Origin: Mesorhizobium sp. M1E.F.Ca.ET.045.02.1.1
GTDB lineage: Bacteria; Pseudomonadota; Alphaproteobacteria; Rhizobiales; Rhizobiaceae
Assembly: GCF_003952485.1 (NCBI RefSeq)
Contig: NZ_CP034447.1
Span: 4,726,501-4,790,500 of the forward strand
Direction: 5' to 3'
Length of the DNA: 64,000 bases
Shown: positions 1 to 9,728 of the stretch, one piece after another
How the letters are laid out: the number at the start of each line of letters is the position of its first letter
How positions within the stretch are numbered: the stretch's first letter is position 1
Program-made: the position numbers and the translations under genes
Notes under the pieces: model-generated
Database searches by the model: none
Seen by the model: the letters and a program-made list of their open reading frames with translations, nothing else
Told to the model about the DNA's origin: nothing

Positions 1-43
1 CGCCGTCTCGCTCTACGGCAGCCAGGTCACGGACCAGTGGTAA
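1..43 (+). CDS. hmuT: 3' end of a gene upstream of hmuU, probably the haemin-binding protein HmuT (partial)
   Basis: Only the last 13 codons are visible, reading AVSLYGSQVTDQW and then TAA at 41-43. The stop overlaps the hmuU start as TAATG, so the two are translationally coupled. The name rests on position: in rhizobial haem operons the periplasmic haemin-binding protein gene hmuT directly precedes hmuU and hmuV. The fragment itself is too short to identify by sequence. Confidence 0.6.
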   Translation, partial: AVSLYGSQVTDQW

Positions 44-1146
44 TGGCCGATCAGTCGATCGCTGGCGCGGCAGGCAAGGTGGCGACGGCAGCCAATGGCG
101 ACCGCTCGGCACGGGCAAGGGCCGTCATCCTGCTTTTGTCGCTCGCGCTTGCGCTGTCCATATTCCTGTCGCTGACCTCGGGCGCCTCCGACGCGTCCGC
201 CGTCCGCGTCATTCGTGACTGGCTTACCGGAGCCGTGCCAGCCGATGCGGGGCTCGCCGCACGCGACCAGCTGATCGTCTATGACATCCGCATGCCGCGT
301 GTCCTGCTCGGCGTGCTGATCGGCGCCGCGCTCGCCGTTTCCGGCGCGGTGATGCAAGGTCTGTTCCGCAATCCGCTCGCCGATCCCGGGCTGATCGGCG
401 TCTCCGCCGGCTCGAGCCTTGGCGCGGTGGCGATCATCGTGCTCGGCACGACCTGGCTTGCACCTGTCACGCTCGCTCTCGGTACTCTCGCCTTGCCGCT
501 GGCGGCTTTCTTCGGCGGCCTTTCGGTGACGTTGCTGCTTTACGCCATCGCGACGCGGCACGGCCGGACGTCGGTCGCCACGATGCTTCTCGCCGGCCTG
601 GCGATCGCAGCCCTTACCATGGCGCTGACCGGCATCCTGATCTTCATGGCCGACGACCGGCAATTGCGCGACCTGACCTTCTGGCAGCTCGGCTCGCTTG
701 CCGGCGCGACCTGGCCGAAGATCGGCACCGTCGGGCCGGTGATCTTGCTGGCGCTGGCGACGATGCCTTTCCTGTCGCGCGGGCTCAACGCGCTGGCGCT
801 CGGGGAAGCGACCGCCGGCCATCTCGGCATTCCGGTGCAGCGTTTGAAATATACGGCCATCGTCGGGGTTTCGGCGGCGGTCGGCGCGTCGGTCGCCGTC
901 AGCGGCGGCATCGGCTTCATCGGCATCGTCGTGCCGCATCTCTTGCGCCTCGCCATCGGTCCGGACAACCGTTACCTTTTGCCGGCCTCGGCCGTGCTCG
1001 GCGCCTCACTGCTTCTCATCGCCGACGCGGTCGCCCGCACCGTCGTCGCTCCGGCCGAACTGCCGATCGGCATCGTCACGGCAGTCGCCGGTGCGCCGTT
1101 CTTCCTCTGGATCCTGCTGCGCAAGCGCGGCATCGTCGATTTGTGA
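43..1146 (+). CDS. hmuU: Haemin ABC transporter permease HmuU (FecCD family)
   Basis: Inner-membrane permease that passes haem from the periplasmic binding protein into the cytoplasm, driven by HmuV. The 367-residue product is almost entirely hydrophobic, with about 9-10 membrane segments. It carries the FecCD-family stretch SGAVMQGLFRNPLADPGLIG near residues 100-120 and the later IGFIGIVVPHLLRL coupling region near residues 285-300. The ATG at 43 overlaps the upstream stop; an in-frame GTG at 37 is an alternative. HmuV follows after 7 bases, so hmuTUV form one operon. The family also includes Fe-siderophore and B12 permeases; the haem assignment leans on the neighbours. RirA/iron control is likely, but the operon promoter lies outside the window. 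Confidence 0.88.
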   Translation: MADQSIAGAAGKVATAANGDRSARARAVILLLSLALALSIFLSLTSGASDASAVRVIRDWLTGAVPADAGLAARDQLIVYDIRMPRVLLGVLIGAALAVSGAVMQGLFRNPLADPGLIGVSAGSSLGAVAIIVLGTTWLAPVTLALGTLALPLAAFFGGLSVTLLLYAIATRHGRTSVATMLLAGLAIAALTMALTGILIFMADDRQLRDLTFWQLGSLAGATWPKIGTVGPVILLALATMPFLSRGLNALALGEATAGHLGIPVQRLKYTAIVGVSAAVGASVAVSGGIGFIGIVVPHLLRLAIGPDNRYLLPASAVLGASLLLIADAVARTVVAPAELPIGIVTAVAGAPFFLWILLRKRGIVDL

Positions 1147-1153
1147 GCTGTCC

Positions 1154-1942
1154 ATGATCGAAGCACGCGACATCTCCGTGGCGGTCGGCAACAAGCACAT
1201 CGTATCCCATGTCGATTTCGCGGCGCTGCCGGGCGAGGTGACGGCAATCGTCGGACCGAACGGGTCGGGCAAGACGACGCTGCTCAAGGCGCTGACGGGC
1301 GAGCTCGCCTATACCGGCGCTGTCACGCTCAACGGCCGCGATCTATCGACCATGAAGCCGGTCGAAGCGGCAACGCTGCGCGCCGTGCTGCCGCAGTCGA
1401 CCTCGCTGTCATTTCCCTTCACCGTGCGCGAGATCGTTCGTCTCGGCCTGATCGGCGGTCGTTCGGGCGTGCTGCCCGGCGAGGATGCGCGCCTGCCCGA
1501 GCGGGCGCTGGCGCGCGTCGATCTCGACGGCTTTGCCGGCCGTTTTTATCAGGAGCTTTCCGGGGGCGAGCAGCAGCGCGTACAACTCGCTCGCGTGCTG
1601 TGCCAGGTCTGGGCGCCGGTGCTGGAGGGCAGGCCGCGCTATCTCTTCCTCGACGAGCCGGTCTCCAGCCTCGACGTCAAGCACCAGTTGATCATCATGA
1701 ACATCGCGCGCGATTTCGCCCGCCGCGGCGGCGGCGTGGTGGCGATCCTGCACGACCTCAACCTGACGGCCATGTATGCCGACCAGATTTTCGTGCTGCA
1801 TCACGGCCAACTGGCGGCTGCCGGCACGCCAGCGAACGTGCTGAAAGACGAATTGATCGAGAAGGTGTTCGACTGCCGCCTCAAGGTTGGCGTGCTGCCT
1901 TCGGCGAACATGCCGTTCGTGCTGCCGCAATCGGCCGCTTAG
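1154..1942 (+). CDS. hmuV: Haemin ABC transporter ATP-binding protein HmuV
   Basis: Cytoplasmic ATPase that powers haem import through HmuU. Visible motifs are Walker A GPNGSGKTT (34-42), signature LSGGEQQR (135-142), Walker B YLFLDEP (163-169) and switch-loop His200 followed by DLN. At 262 residues it has the usual size of HmuV/FecE ATPases. The start MIEARDISV was chosen because it gives the standard N-terminus; a frame upstream extends into hmuU but has no family resemblance. The stop codon overlaps the 3' end of convergent rirA by 4 bases, so the two transcription units meet tail to tail with no room for a terminator between them. Confidence 0.9.
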   Translation: MIEARDISVAVGNKHIVSHVDFAALPGEVTAIVGPNGSGKTTLLKALTGELAYTGAVTLNGRDLSTMKPVEAATLRAVLPQSTSLSFPFTVREIVRLGLIGGRSGVLPGEDARLPERALARVDLDGFAGRFYQELSGGEQQRVQLARVLCQVWAPVLEGRPRYLFLDEPVSSLDVKHQLIIMNIARDFARRGGGVVAILHDLNLTAMYADQIFVLHHGQLAAAGTPANVLKDELIEKVFDCRLKVGVLPSANMPFVLPQSAA

Positions 1943-2400
1943 GCAGCCGGGGCGCGCTGCTCCAAGAGGTCGATGCCGAGCAGATGGCGCACGCTCGGGC
2001 GTGCGGCGATGAGATCGGCGATCGTGTAGCGGGAGAGCACGGCGAAGAAGGCGTTGAGCGCTTCGCGCAGCGCCGAATTCAGCGCGCAGCTATCGACCAG
2101 AGGGCATTCGGCGGCGTCGTTCTCGAAGCATTCGGCCATGGCAAAGCTCTCTTCGGTGACGCGCACGACATCGAACAGGCTGATCTGCTCCGCCGGGCGG
2201 CCGAGTCTCACGCCGCCGTTGCGGCCGCGCACCGTCTCGACCAGGCCGGCCTCGACTAGCGGCTGGAGGATCTTGAACAGGAACAGCTCCGAAACCGAAT
2301 AGGCGGCGGCGATCTCAGGGATACGGCTCAACCTGTCGGTGTTCGCGGCGCAATACATCAGGATGCGCATCGCGTAGTTGGTTTGGCGCGTGAGCCGCAT
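1939..2400 (-). CDS. rirA: Iron-responsive Rrf2-family transcriptional regulator RirA
   Basis: Rhizobial iron regulator; with its Fe-S cluster it represses iron-uptake genes under iron sufficiency (established for RirA in Rhizobium and relatives). The 153-residue product has the Rrf2 winged helix at the N-terminus (MRLTRQTNYAMRIL) and three cysteines at 91, 99 and 105, the spacing characteristic of the RirA cluster ligands; related Rrf2 regulators such as NsrR and IscR differ in spacing. It lies convergent to and overlapping hmuV. A TGA-N9-TCA sequence about 80 bases upstream of its start fits the iron-responsive operator consensus, suggesting autoregulation. Confidence in the family is very high; the name rests on the Cys pattern and location. 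Confidence 0.9.
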   Translation of the reverse strand: MRLTRQTNYAMRILMYCAANTDRLSRIPEIAAAYSVSELFLFKILQPLVEAGLVETVRGRNGGVRLGRPAEQISLFDVVRVTEESFAMAECFENDAAECPLVDSCALNSALREALNAFFAVLSRYTIADLIAARPSVRHLLGIDLLEQRAPAA

Positions 2401-2479
2401 GGTATCCTCGCGAAAACATTAGCTTGGACCGAATATGGCCCATAGTTTGGAACAATTCCAGACTGGAGGGGTACATAGC

Positions 2480-2494
2480 TGAATAATCTTGTCA
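2480..2494. promoter_or_regulatory. Candidate iron-responsive operator (IRO box), TGA-N9-TCA
   Basis: The sequence is TGAATAATCTTGTCA, matching TGA-N9-TCA, the core of the RirA-linked IRO motif. It sits 80 bases upstream of rirA and 118 bases upstream of the divergent DUF445 gene, in the only AT-rich part of this intergenic region. Control of rirA is more likely, but the site could serve both directions. A 6-base fixed core can occur by chance. Confidence 0.55.
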
Positions 2495-2611
2495 ACTTTT
2501 TGTGCACGTCGGCGCATATGGCAACCCAGTACGCCCCAATACGCTTTGAACGAGCGATTCGCCGGCGCAGGCACTAGATAAATTCGGGTGCAAATAGGGA
2601 ACGGCCTTTTC

Positions 2612-3907
2612 ATGTCACAATCAGCTCCAGCCCTCGCGCCGGTTCGATTCGACGCCGACGCGCAGGCAAAGCTCTCGGCGTTGCGGCGGATCAAGTTCAT
2701 CGCCGCCGCGGCGCTTGGCCTATGCATCCTTGTCTTTGGGCTCGCCACGTCTTTCCAGGGCAGCCATCCATGGCTCGGTTTCGTCGCCGCCTTTGCCGAG
2801 GCGGCGACAATCGGCGGCCTGGCCGACTGGTATGCCGTCGTGGCGCTCTTCAAGCGGCCGCTTGGCCTGCCGATCCCGCACACCGCCATCATCCCGGAGA
2901 ACCAGCACCGCATCGCCGACAATCTCGGCCGTTTCATCGAAGCCAATTTCCTCGCGCCGGAGCCGGTGCGGGAAAAACTCGCCGAGGTCGATTTTGCCGG
3001 TCTCGTCGCCGACTGGCTTGCCGATACCGAACGCGCAGCGGGGTTGTCGCGATTCGTCGCGCGGCTGGTGCCGCAGACGCTTGCCGCGGTGGAGCAGTCC
3101 GGGTTGCGCGACTTCGTCACCAGCCGCTTGCTGGAGCAGATAGAAAAGGTGCCGCTGGCGCCTTTAGCCGCGGAGCTGCTGTCGGCGCTCATCGACGACC
3201 GCCGCCATCAAAGGCTGTTCGACGAGTTCATCAGGGTGGTCGGGCGTTTCCTGAATGACGAGAAGGCCCTGGCGGCGATGCGCGAAAAGATCCGCGAGGA
3301 ATTACCGTCGCTGTTCAACCTGTTCCGCGCCGATGCCTATCTGTTGAAGAAGATCGTCGCTTCCGCGGGGTCGCTGCTCGAGGAGGTGCGGGCCGATCCC
3401 GATCATCCGATGCGCGCCGAATTCGACCGTTTCGCGTTTGCGTTCATCGAACGGCTGCGGACGTCCAAGCAATATGCAAGGCGTGCCGAGAAGCTGAAGC
3501 GCGATTTCCTTGGCCGTCCGGAAGTCAGGGCGCTGGCCGGAGACACGTGGGCCAGTCTGCGCCTGTTCATCGAGCAGGACGCCAACGCGCCGAATTCGGC
3601 GATCCGCGAGCATCTTGCCAATATGTTCGTCGAGGTCGGCCGGCATCTGGCCGACGATGCGCAGATCAGGGCCGACATGAACCAGGGCTTCGTCGTCGCG
3701 CTCGCTTCGTTCGTCGAGAGCCAGAAGAGCGGTGTGTCGAAATTCATCGCCGACCAGGTCAAGCGCTGGGATCTGGCCCAGTTGACGCGGCTGATCGAGA
3801 TGAACATCGGCAAGGACCTGCAATATATCCGCTTCAACGGCATGGTGATCGGCGGCTTGGCCGGTTTGGTGCTTTACACGGCGGAGCGGCTGTTTCTCGT
3901 CAATTGA
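2612..3907 (+). CDS. DUF445 family membrane protein
   Basis: A 431-residue protein of the DUF445 (YjiN-like) family. It has an N-terminal membrane segment (about residues 30-50, FIAAAALGLCILVFGLATSF), a conserved glycine-rich entry near AATIGGLADWYAVVALFKRPLGLPIPHTAIIP, a long helical, charged central region and a C-terminal hydrophobic segment (FNGMVIGGLAGLVLYTAERL). Orientation suggests two membrane anchors with a large soluble helical part. No biochemical role is established for the family. The ATG at 2612 is preferred; an in-frame GTG at 2588 would add 8 residues. It stands alone, divergent from rirA and followed after 67 bases by the phasin gene. Confidence 0.85.
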   Translation: MSQSAPALAPVRFDADAQAKLSALRRIKFIAAAALGLCILVFGLATSFQGSHPWLGFVAAFAEAATIGGLADWYAVVALFKRPLGLPIPHTAIIPENQHRIADNLGRFIEANFLAPEPVREKLAEVDFAGLVADWLADTERAAGLSRFVARLVPQTLAAVEQSGLRDFVTSRLLEQIEKVPLAPLAAELLSALIDDRRHQRLFDEFIRVVGRFLNDEKALAAMREKIREELPSLFNLFRADAYLLKKIVASAGSLLEEVRADPDHPMRAEFDRFAFAFIERLRTSKQYARRAEKLKRDFLGRPEVRALAGDTWASLRLFIEQDANAPNSAIREHLANMFVEVGRHLADDAQIRADMNQGFVVALASFVESQKSGVSKFIADQVKRWDLAQLTRLIEMNIGKDLQYIRFNGMVIGGLAGLVLYTAERLFLVN

Positions 3908-3974
3908 CGCGGGCCGGCCGTGCACTATTCTCTCCTTAGGGCGCCGCAAGCGCGGCTGATCGGGAGGCGATGAT

Positions 3975-4403
3975 ATGGCGAAACGACCGGAATCCGACTC
4001 TTTCCTGGATATGTTCAGCAAATTCGGCCGCGACCTGAAGCTGCCGAATGTCGACGTTCAGGCAATCCTCGATCACCACCGCAAGAATCTCGAGGCTCTT
4101 GAAAAGTCGGCCAGGGCAGGTGCTGCCGGCGCGTCCTCGGTTTTGTCGCGGCAGCGCGAGATGGTGCAGGACGCGCTCAGCGAAATCACCCGGATGGCGC
4201 AGAACTACCAGGTTCCGGGCCATCCGCAGGAGTTGATGACGAAGCAGGTGGAATTCGCCAGGAAATCCTTCGAGACGACGCTGAAGAATGCCGGCGAGGT
4301 GGCCGAGATCGTCAAGAAGTCGGGCACCGAATCGATCGAAATCCTGCGCGACAGGATCAAGGATGCAATGGCGGAAATCCGCGCCGGCTATGACAAGAAG
4401 TGA
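3975..4403 (+). CDS. Phasin family protein
   Basis: A 142-residue, mostly helical, charged protein without membrane segments, typical of phasins that coat polyhydroxyalkanoate granules. The middle and C-terminal parts (residues about 30-135) show the phasin pattern of long amphipathic helices, for example VEFARKSFETTLKNAGEVAE. The start is preceded by GGGAGG at 3961-3966. The next gene encodes a MaoC-type hydratase, which fits a storage-polymer or fatty-acid context. Phasin families are sequence-diverse, so the granule role is inferred from family membership. Confidence 0.82.
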   Translation: MAKRPESDSFLDMFSKFGRDLKLPNVDVQAILDHHRKNLEALEKSARAGAAGASSVLSRQREMVQDALSEITRMAQNYQVPGHPQELMTKQVEFARKSFETTLKNAGEVAEIVKKSGTESIEILRDRIKDAMAEIRAGYDKK

Positions 4404-4608
4404 ACATCTGGCATACCTGTTCCAGTTTTCCGCATCGATTCAGGCAGTTGAACAACCGACGGGCGCGGCTACACGGTCTCTGCCTGCCGTAAAACCGTCA
4501 ACTCTATGAGCGAAATCCCATCTGGGAACGAAATCGGGGCGCCGCGAATTGACAGGAGCCGCCGGTTCGTGGTCGGGAGACGGGCAGGGAGCCACCGGGA
4601 AAGCAGGA

Positions 4609-5106
4609 ATGACGGAAAATCGGCCGAGAACGCCGCCGACCTTCGAGCAGTTGCGCACAATGGCCGGCCAGGAGGTCGGCGTGTCGGACTGGACGACGGT
4701 CGACCAGCAGCGCATCGACCAGTTCGCCGAATGCACGGGCGACCATCAGTGGATCCATGTCGATCCCGAACGCGCCAAACGGCAGAGCCCGTTCCGCACG
4801 ACGATCGCGCATGGCTACCTGACGCTGTCGATCATCGGGGCGCTGGCGCTGGAGATGGGCATCGTGCCGGAAAACACGCAAGCCGCTTTCAACTATGGCT
4901 TCGACAAGGTGCGCTTCCTTGCGCCGGTGAAATCCGGCGCGCGCATCAGGCTGCGCACGACGCTGCTTTCCATGGAGGACCGCGGCCCCGGCCAGTATCT
5001 GATGAAGGCCGCGAACACCGTCGAGATCGAAGGCGAGCAGAAGCCAGCGCTGACCGCCGAGACGCTGGTGATGATGTATGAGCGCCGCAAGCGGGCAGCA
5101 ACCTAA
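4609..5106 (+). CDS. MaoC-type (R)-specific enoyl-CoA hydratase
   Basis: Hot-dog fold hydratase of 165 residues. The catalytic signature of the MaoC/PhaJ family is seen as DQFAECTGDHQWIHVDPERA (about residues 35-55) followed by IAHGYLTLS; the Asp and His of the hydratase motif are present. Such enzymes hydrate trans-2-enoyl-CoA to (R)-3-hydroxyacyl-CoA, a route from fatty-acid oxidation to polyhydroxyalkanoate precursors, and the adjacent phasin fits that. The start at 4609 is chosen because the family N-terminus begins here; an open frame extends back to 4549. Its 3' end overlaps convergent gene 5103-6532 by 4 bases. Substrate range cannot be told from sequence. Confidence 0.85.
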   Translation: MTENRPRTPPTFEQLRTMAGQEVGVSDWTTVDQQRIDQFAECTGDHQWIHVDPERAKRQSPFRTTIAHGYLTLSIIGALALEMGIVPENTQAAFNYGFDKVRFLAPVKSGARIRLRTTLLSMEDRGPGQYLMKAANTVEIEGEQKPALTAETLVMMYERRKRAAT

Positions 5107-6532
5107 GCAGCGCTGTCCAGGGGCGCATTTCCTCCCTTTGCCATCGCTTTTTCGAGCGCCCTGAAAATGCGTTCATCCCCGCATTGGGCGACGTTGAAGC
5201 GCATGAACCGGCCGGCGGTATGCGACAGGCTGAAGGCATTGCCGGGCGCCAGCACGACATTTTCCGCCAGGGCGTGACGAGCGATGTCGGCGGCGTCGAT
5301 GCCGTCGGGCAGGCGGCACCATAGGAACATGCCTGTGGGCTGGTCGATCCAGGGCGTGATGCCCATCGCTGTCAGCTTGCCGGCGGTTTCGGCCATGGCG
5401 CTGGCCAGGCGGGCGCGCAGTTGTTCGACATGCTTGCGGTAACTGCCGTCCTTCAGCAGGGTCAGCACCAGTTCGGAGGAGAGCCGCCCGCCGCCGAAAG
5501 AGGTGGCGATCTTGAGGTCGATCAGCCCTTCCATCCAGTCACGTGGCGCGGCGATGAAGCCGCAACGCACCGAAGCCGAAAGCGTCTTGGAGAAGGAGCC
5601 GATCTGGACGACGCGGCCGAGGCCGTCAAAGGCCGCCAGCCGTGGTGCCGGCGTGTGCTCGAAATCGGCGAAGATATCGTCTTCGATGATGGCGAGGTCC
5701 GACTGATCGGCGAGCTTGAGAAGCCGGTGCGCAACGACCGGCGAGAGCGCCGCGCCGGTCGGATTGTGAAGCGCGGAGTTGGTGATGTAGAGGCGCGGCC
5801 GGTGCTCGGCGAGCGCTTGCGCGAAAAGATCGATGTCGGGCCCCGAAGGCGTCATGGGGACACCGACCACCTTGGCCCGATGGGCGCGCAGAAGCGCATG
5901 GAAATTGAAATAGCATGGATCGTCGACCAGTACCGTGTCGCCCGGCTCGAGCAGGAAGCGGCACAACAGGTCGATCGCCTGTGTTCCGGATTCGGTGAGC
6001 ATGATCTGGTCGGGCGAAGCCTCGACACCGTGCGCCGAGAGGCGGCGGGCAGCAACTGCCGCAGCGCCGGCAGTCCGAGCGGCGTGCCGTAATCGGCGAG
6101 CGCTGCATCGTCGGTTCGGGCGGCGCCGCGCAAAGCCCGGCGCAAGGAGGCCTGCGGCATCCAGGAGGCCGGCAGCCAGCCGCAGCCGGGTTTCAGCGTC
6201 TCGCCGCCCGCCTCCAGCGACTGCCGCGAGACCCAGAGCGGATCGACGGCGCGGTCGAGGCGCGGGCCGATCTCGGCCAGCGACAGCGGCGCGAGCGGGC
6301 CGGCGGCATAGAAGCCGGAACCGGGCCGCGAGCGGATCATGCCTTCCGCCGCGAGCCTTTCGTAGGCCTCGACCACCGTCGACTTCGACACCTGCATGAT
6401 GCCGGCGAAGGCGCGGATCGACGGCAGGCGCGCGCCAGGCGTCAGGACGCGCGCCGCGATCCGCTGCCGGATGGCCGACATGACCGTTTCGACGAGCGTT
6501 CGGCCGCCTGCATTCGGGTCAGGCCTGTCCAT
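5103..6532 (-). pseudogene. MocR/PdxR-type regulator (GntR HTH + aminotransferase-like domain), single frameshift
   Basis: The N-terminal part (starting MDRPDPNAGG at 6532) is a GntR winged helix, with LPSIRAFAGIMQVSKSTVVEAYERLAAEG. The C-terminal part (ending at 5103) is a fold-type I aminotransferase-like domain that keeps the PLP lysine region GSFSKTLSASVRCGF and the Asp-Pro-Cys-Tyr segment. The two parts are in different frames. The reading breaks at about 6050, after LPALRQLL, where one C (plus strand) appears to be missing; restoring it gives a continuous LARRLSAHGVEASPDQIMLTES. Everything else is intact, so this is either a very recent mutation or a sequencing error. It is divergent from an EamA exporter at 6632, which it probably controls, as MocR-type regulators often do with neighbours. 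Confidence 0.8.
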
Positions 6533-6631
6533 CTGTACTTCCCCGCAGACCATTACAGTTTTGCGAAATTGTACTCCATTGTCTCTGGTAACACCATGCG
6601 CCGCCCCGATACGGAAGCGCAAACGGAGCGG

Positions 6632-7498
6632 ATGATGGACAAGAGTTTCAACGGCTGGCTCAGCGGCTTCATCGGCGTGCTGATCTTCAGCGGGTCGCTG
6701 CCGGCGACGCGTATGGCGGTGCTGGATTTCGACCCGACCTTCCTGACGTCGGCCCGGGCGGCGATCGCCGGCCTGCTCGGGATCGCGATGCTGCTCCTGT
6801 TCCGCGAGAAGCGCCCGGAGCGAGGGGACCTGGTTTCGCTCGTCGTCGTCGCGCTTGGAGTCGTGGTCGGCTTCCCGTTGCTCACGGCGCTGGAGCTCAA
6901 ACATGTCACCGCCGCGCATTCCATCATCTTCGTCGGCCTGCTGCCGCTGGCGACCGCAATCTTCGGCGTGCTGCGCGGCGGCGACCCTCCGCGCCCGGCT
7001 TTCTGGCTGTTCTCATGCCTGGGCAGCGCGCTCGTCGCGGGTTTTGCCCTGACGCAAGGCGTGACCGCGTCACCGGTCGGCGACGGGTTAATGCTTGCCG
7101 CCGTCGTTGCCTGCGGGTTGGGCTACGCCGAAGGAGCGGCGCTGTCGCGCAAGCTCGGCGGCTGGCAGGTGATCTGCTGGGCGCTGGCGCTGTCGCTGCC
7201 GGTCATGCTGGCGTTGACTTTTGCGACGCTGCCGCCGTCCTTCGCCGGCGTCGGCTCCGGCGCCTGGATCGGCCTCGCTTATGTCTCGCTGTTCAGCATG
7301 GTGATCGGCTTCGTGTTCTGGTATCGCGGCCTGGCGCAGGGCGGCATCGCCGCCGTCGGGCAGTTGCAATTGCTGCAGCCCTTCTTCGGCTTGGCGCTGG
7401 CGGCGACGCTGCTGCACGAACAGGTGAGCCCGCTGATGGTGGTCGTCACGCTTGGCGTGGTGGCCTGCGTGTTCGGGGCGAAGAAGTTTGCGCGGTAG
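6632..7498 (+). CDS. EamA (DMT superfamily) transporter, probable metabolite exporter
   Basis: A 288-residue inner-membrane protein with about ten hydrophobic segments in two EamA repeats, the usual architecture of drug/metabolite exporters. The second half has the conserved YVSLFSMVIGFVFWYRGLAQGG and LQLLQPFFGLALAATLLHEQ segments. The start was set at the ATG at 6632 (with a second ATG directly after it), giving an N-terminus that begins just before the first membrane helix, with GGAG at 6624-6627 in range; starts at 6569 (TTG) and 6596 are also open. It is divergent from the MocR-type gene, with about 100 bases between starts. Substrate unknown; amino acids are common for this family. Confidence 0.85.
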   Translation: MMDKSFNGWLSGFIGVLIFSGSLPATRMAVLDFDPTFLTSARAAIAGLLGIAMLLLFREKRPERGDLVSLVVVALGVVVGFPLLTALELKHVTAAHSIIFVGLLPLATAIFGVLRGGDPPRPAFWLFSCLGSALVAGFALTQGVTASPVGDGLMLAAVVACGLGYAEGAALSRKLGGWQVICWALALSLPVMLALTFATLPPSFAGVGSGAWIGLAYVSLFSMVIGFVFWYRGLAQGGIAAVGQLQLLQPFFGLALAATLLHEQVSPLMVVVTLGVVACVFGAKKFAR

Positions 7499-7507
7499 AA
7501 GGTCTAC

Positions 7508-8548
<1,041 letters not shown>

Positions 8549-8604
8549 GGGAGTGCTTTCATATGTTCAATTCAAAAGACAGTGCGGGTTTGGGCGGTCC
8601 GTAA

Positions 8605-9084
8605 CTAAGTTGGCGATGGCGGTTGGTCGAGCAGTGGCTGCCGCTTGCGGAACCACTCGTCGGCTTCGGCGTCCCAGGGCCAAATGCCCGAGGTATTCGG
8701 ATACACGAGTTGCATGACGCGGAAATCCGGACCGTCGTAGAACCAGATGTCCCAACCGAAATGTTCGGGATATTGGTCCGGATGGACGGAGCCGAACTGA
8801 CAGTCGAAGCCGCCGCCCAGGAAACCTGACGCTCGCTGTCCGATGCTGAACGTTTCGCCGTTTCGCACCCGCCGGCAATACTCGTTGATGATACTTTGGG
8901 AAAGCTCCGGTTTCAGCCCGATGATGACCAATTCGGGAGCCTTGAAATTGTGCTCTATCCCCACCGAGTAGGCGAAAGGCGGAAGCTCGTCTTCTGCCAA
9001 GACATACAGGATGTGGCAGCCATACGCTTCAATGTCGGCGAGCGTCTTTGCTTCGTCCGGGTCTGTGGCTTCTCTATTCGGCAT
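8605..9084 (-). CDS. DUF4262 domain-containing protein
   Basis: A 159-residue soluble protein. The family pattern is seen in IEAYGCHILYVLAEDELPPFAYSVGIEHNFKAPELVIIGL near the N-terminus and the aromatic-rich FGWDIWFYDG later on. No function is established. The start overlaps the 3' end of the downstream-numbered isomerase gene (9074-9724) by 11 bases, so the three genes from 10427 to 8605 can be one transcript. Whether it has any role in the ring-cleavage pathway of its neighbours is unknown; it may only be co-transcribed. Confidence 0.75.
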   Translation of the reverse strand: MPNREATDPDEAKTLADIEAYGCHILYVLAEDELPPFAYSVGIEHNFKAPELVIIGLKPELSQSIINEYCRRVRNGETFSIGQRASGFLGGGFDCQFGSVHPDQYPEHFGWDIWFYDGPDFRVMQLVYPNTSGIWPWDAEADEWFRKRQPLLDQPPSPT

Positions 9085-9724
9085 CGATCTGGTTCTGCGG
9101 TGCCGCCTTCTGGAACGCCGGCAGCGCCATGCAGGCGGCGTGGATGCGCGAGATCACCGGGTAGGGCGTCATGTCGACGCCGAAGCGGGCGTTGTTGGTG
9201 ACCTGGGCGGCGAGGCAGATATCGGCCAGTCCGGGCGTCTCGCCATGGCAGAAGGTGCCGGTCTGAGGCGACGAAGCCAAAATCTTCTCGAGCGGCTGGA
9301 AGCCTTCGTTCACCCAGTGCCGGAACCAGTTCACGACATCCTCGTCGCCGGCGCCGAACAGGGTGCGCAGCGAGGTGAGCACGCGCAGATTGTTCACCGG
9401 ATGGATGTCGCAGGCGATCATCTGCGCCAGCATCCTGACCCGCGCCCGGCCCAGCGCATCCTTCGGCAGCAGCGGCGGCTCTGGCGCGATCTCGTCGAGA
9501 TATTCGATGATCGCCAGTGATTGCGTCAGCAGCGTTCCGTCGTCCAGCACCAGCGCCGGCACCAGGCCTTGCGGATTGACCGCGAGATAGGCCGGCTCGA
9601 GATGCTCGCCATGGCGCAGGTGATGCGGCACATAGGTGTAGCTCAGCCCCTTCATCTCCAGCGCGATCCGCACCCGGTAGGAGGTGGAGGAGCGATAGTA
9701 GTTGTGGAGGACGAGGTCGCTCAT
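9074..9724 (-). CDS. maiA: Maleylacetoacetate / maleylpyruvate isomerase (zeta-class GST)
   Basis: A 216-residue zeta-class glutathione transferase. The glutathione-site motif SSTSYRVRIALEMKG is at the N-terminus, followed by NPQGLVPALVLDDG and QSLAIIEYLDE, then the isomerase-type ACDIHPVNNLRVL. These enzymes isomerise the cis ring-cleavage product to fumarylacetoacetate (tyrosine route) or fumarylpyruvate (gentisate route). Its upstream partner, a fumarylpyruvate-type hydrolase starting 4 bases away, makes the gentisate version (NagL-like) quite possible. The start MSDLVLHNYY was chosen on family length; an open frame extends 36 bases upstream. Function certain at family level, pathway less so. 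Confidence 0.85.
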   Translation of the reverse strand: MSDLVLHNYYRSSTSYRVRIALEMKGLSYTYVPHHLRHGEHLEPAYLAVNPQGLVPALVLDDGTLLTQSLAIIEYLDEIAPEPPLLPKDALGRARVRMLAQMIACDIHPVNNLRVLTSLRTLFGAGDEDVVNWFRHWVNEGFQPLEKILASSPQTGTFCHGETPGLADICLAAQVTNNARFGVDMTPYPVISRIHAACMALPAFQKAAPQNQIDAE

Positions 9725-9728
9725 CGGA

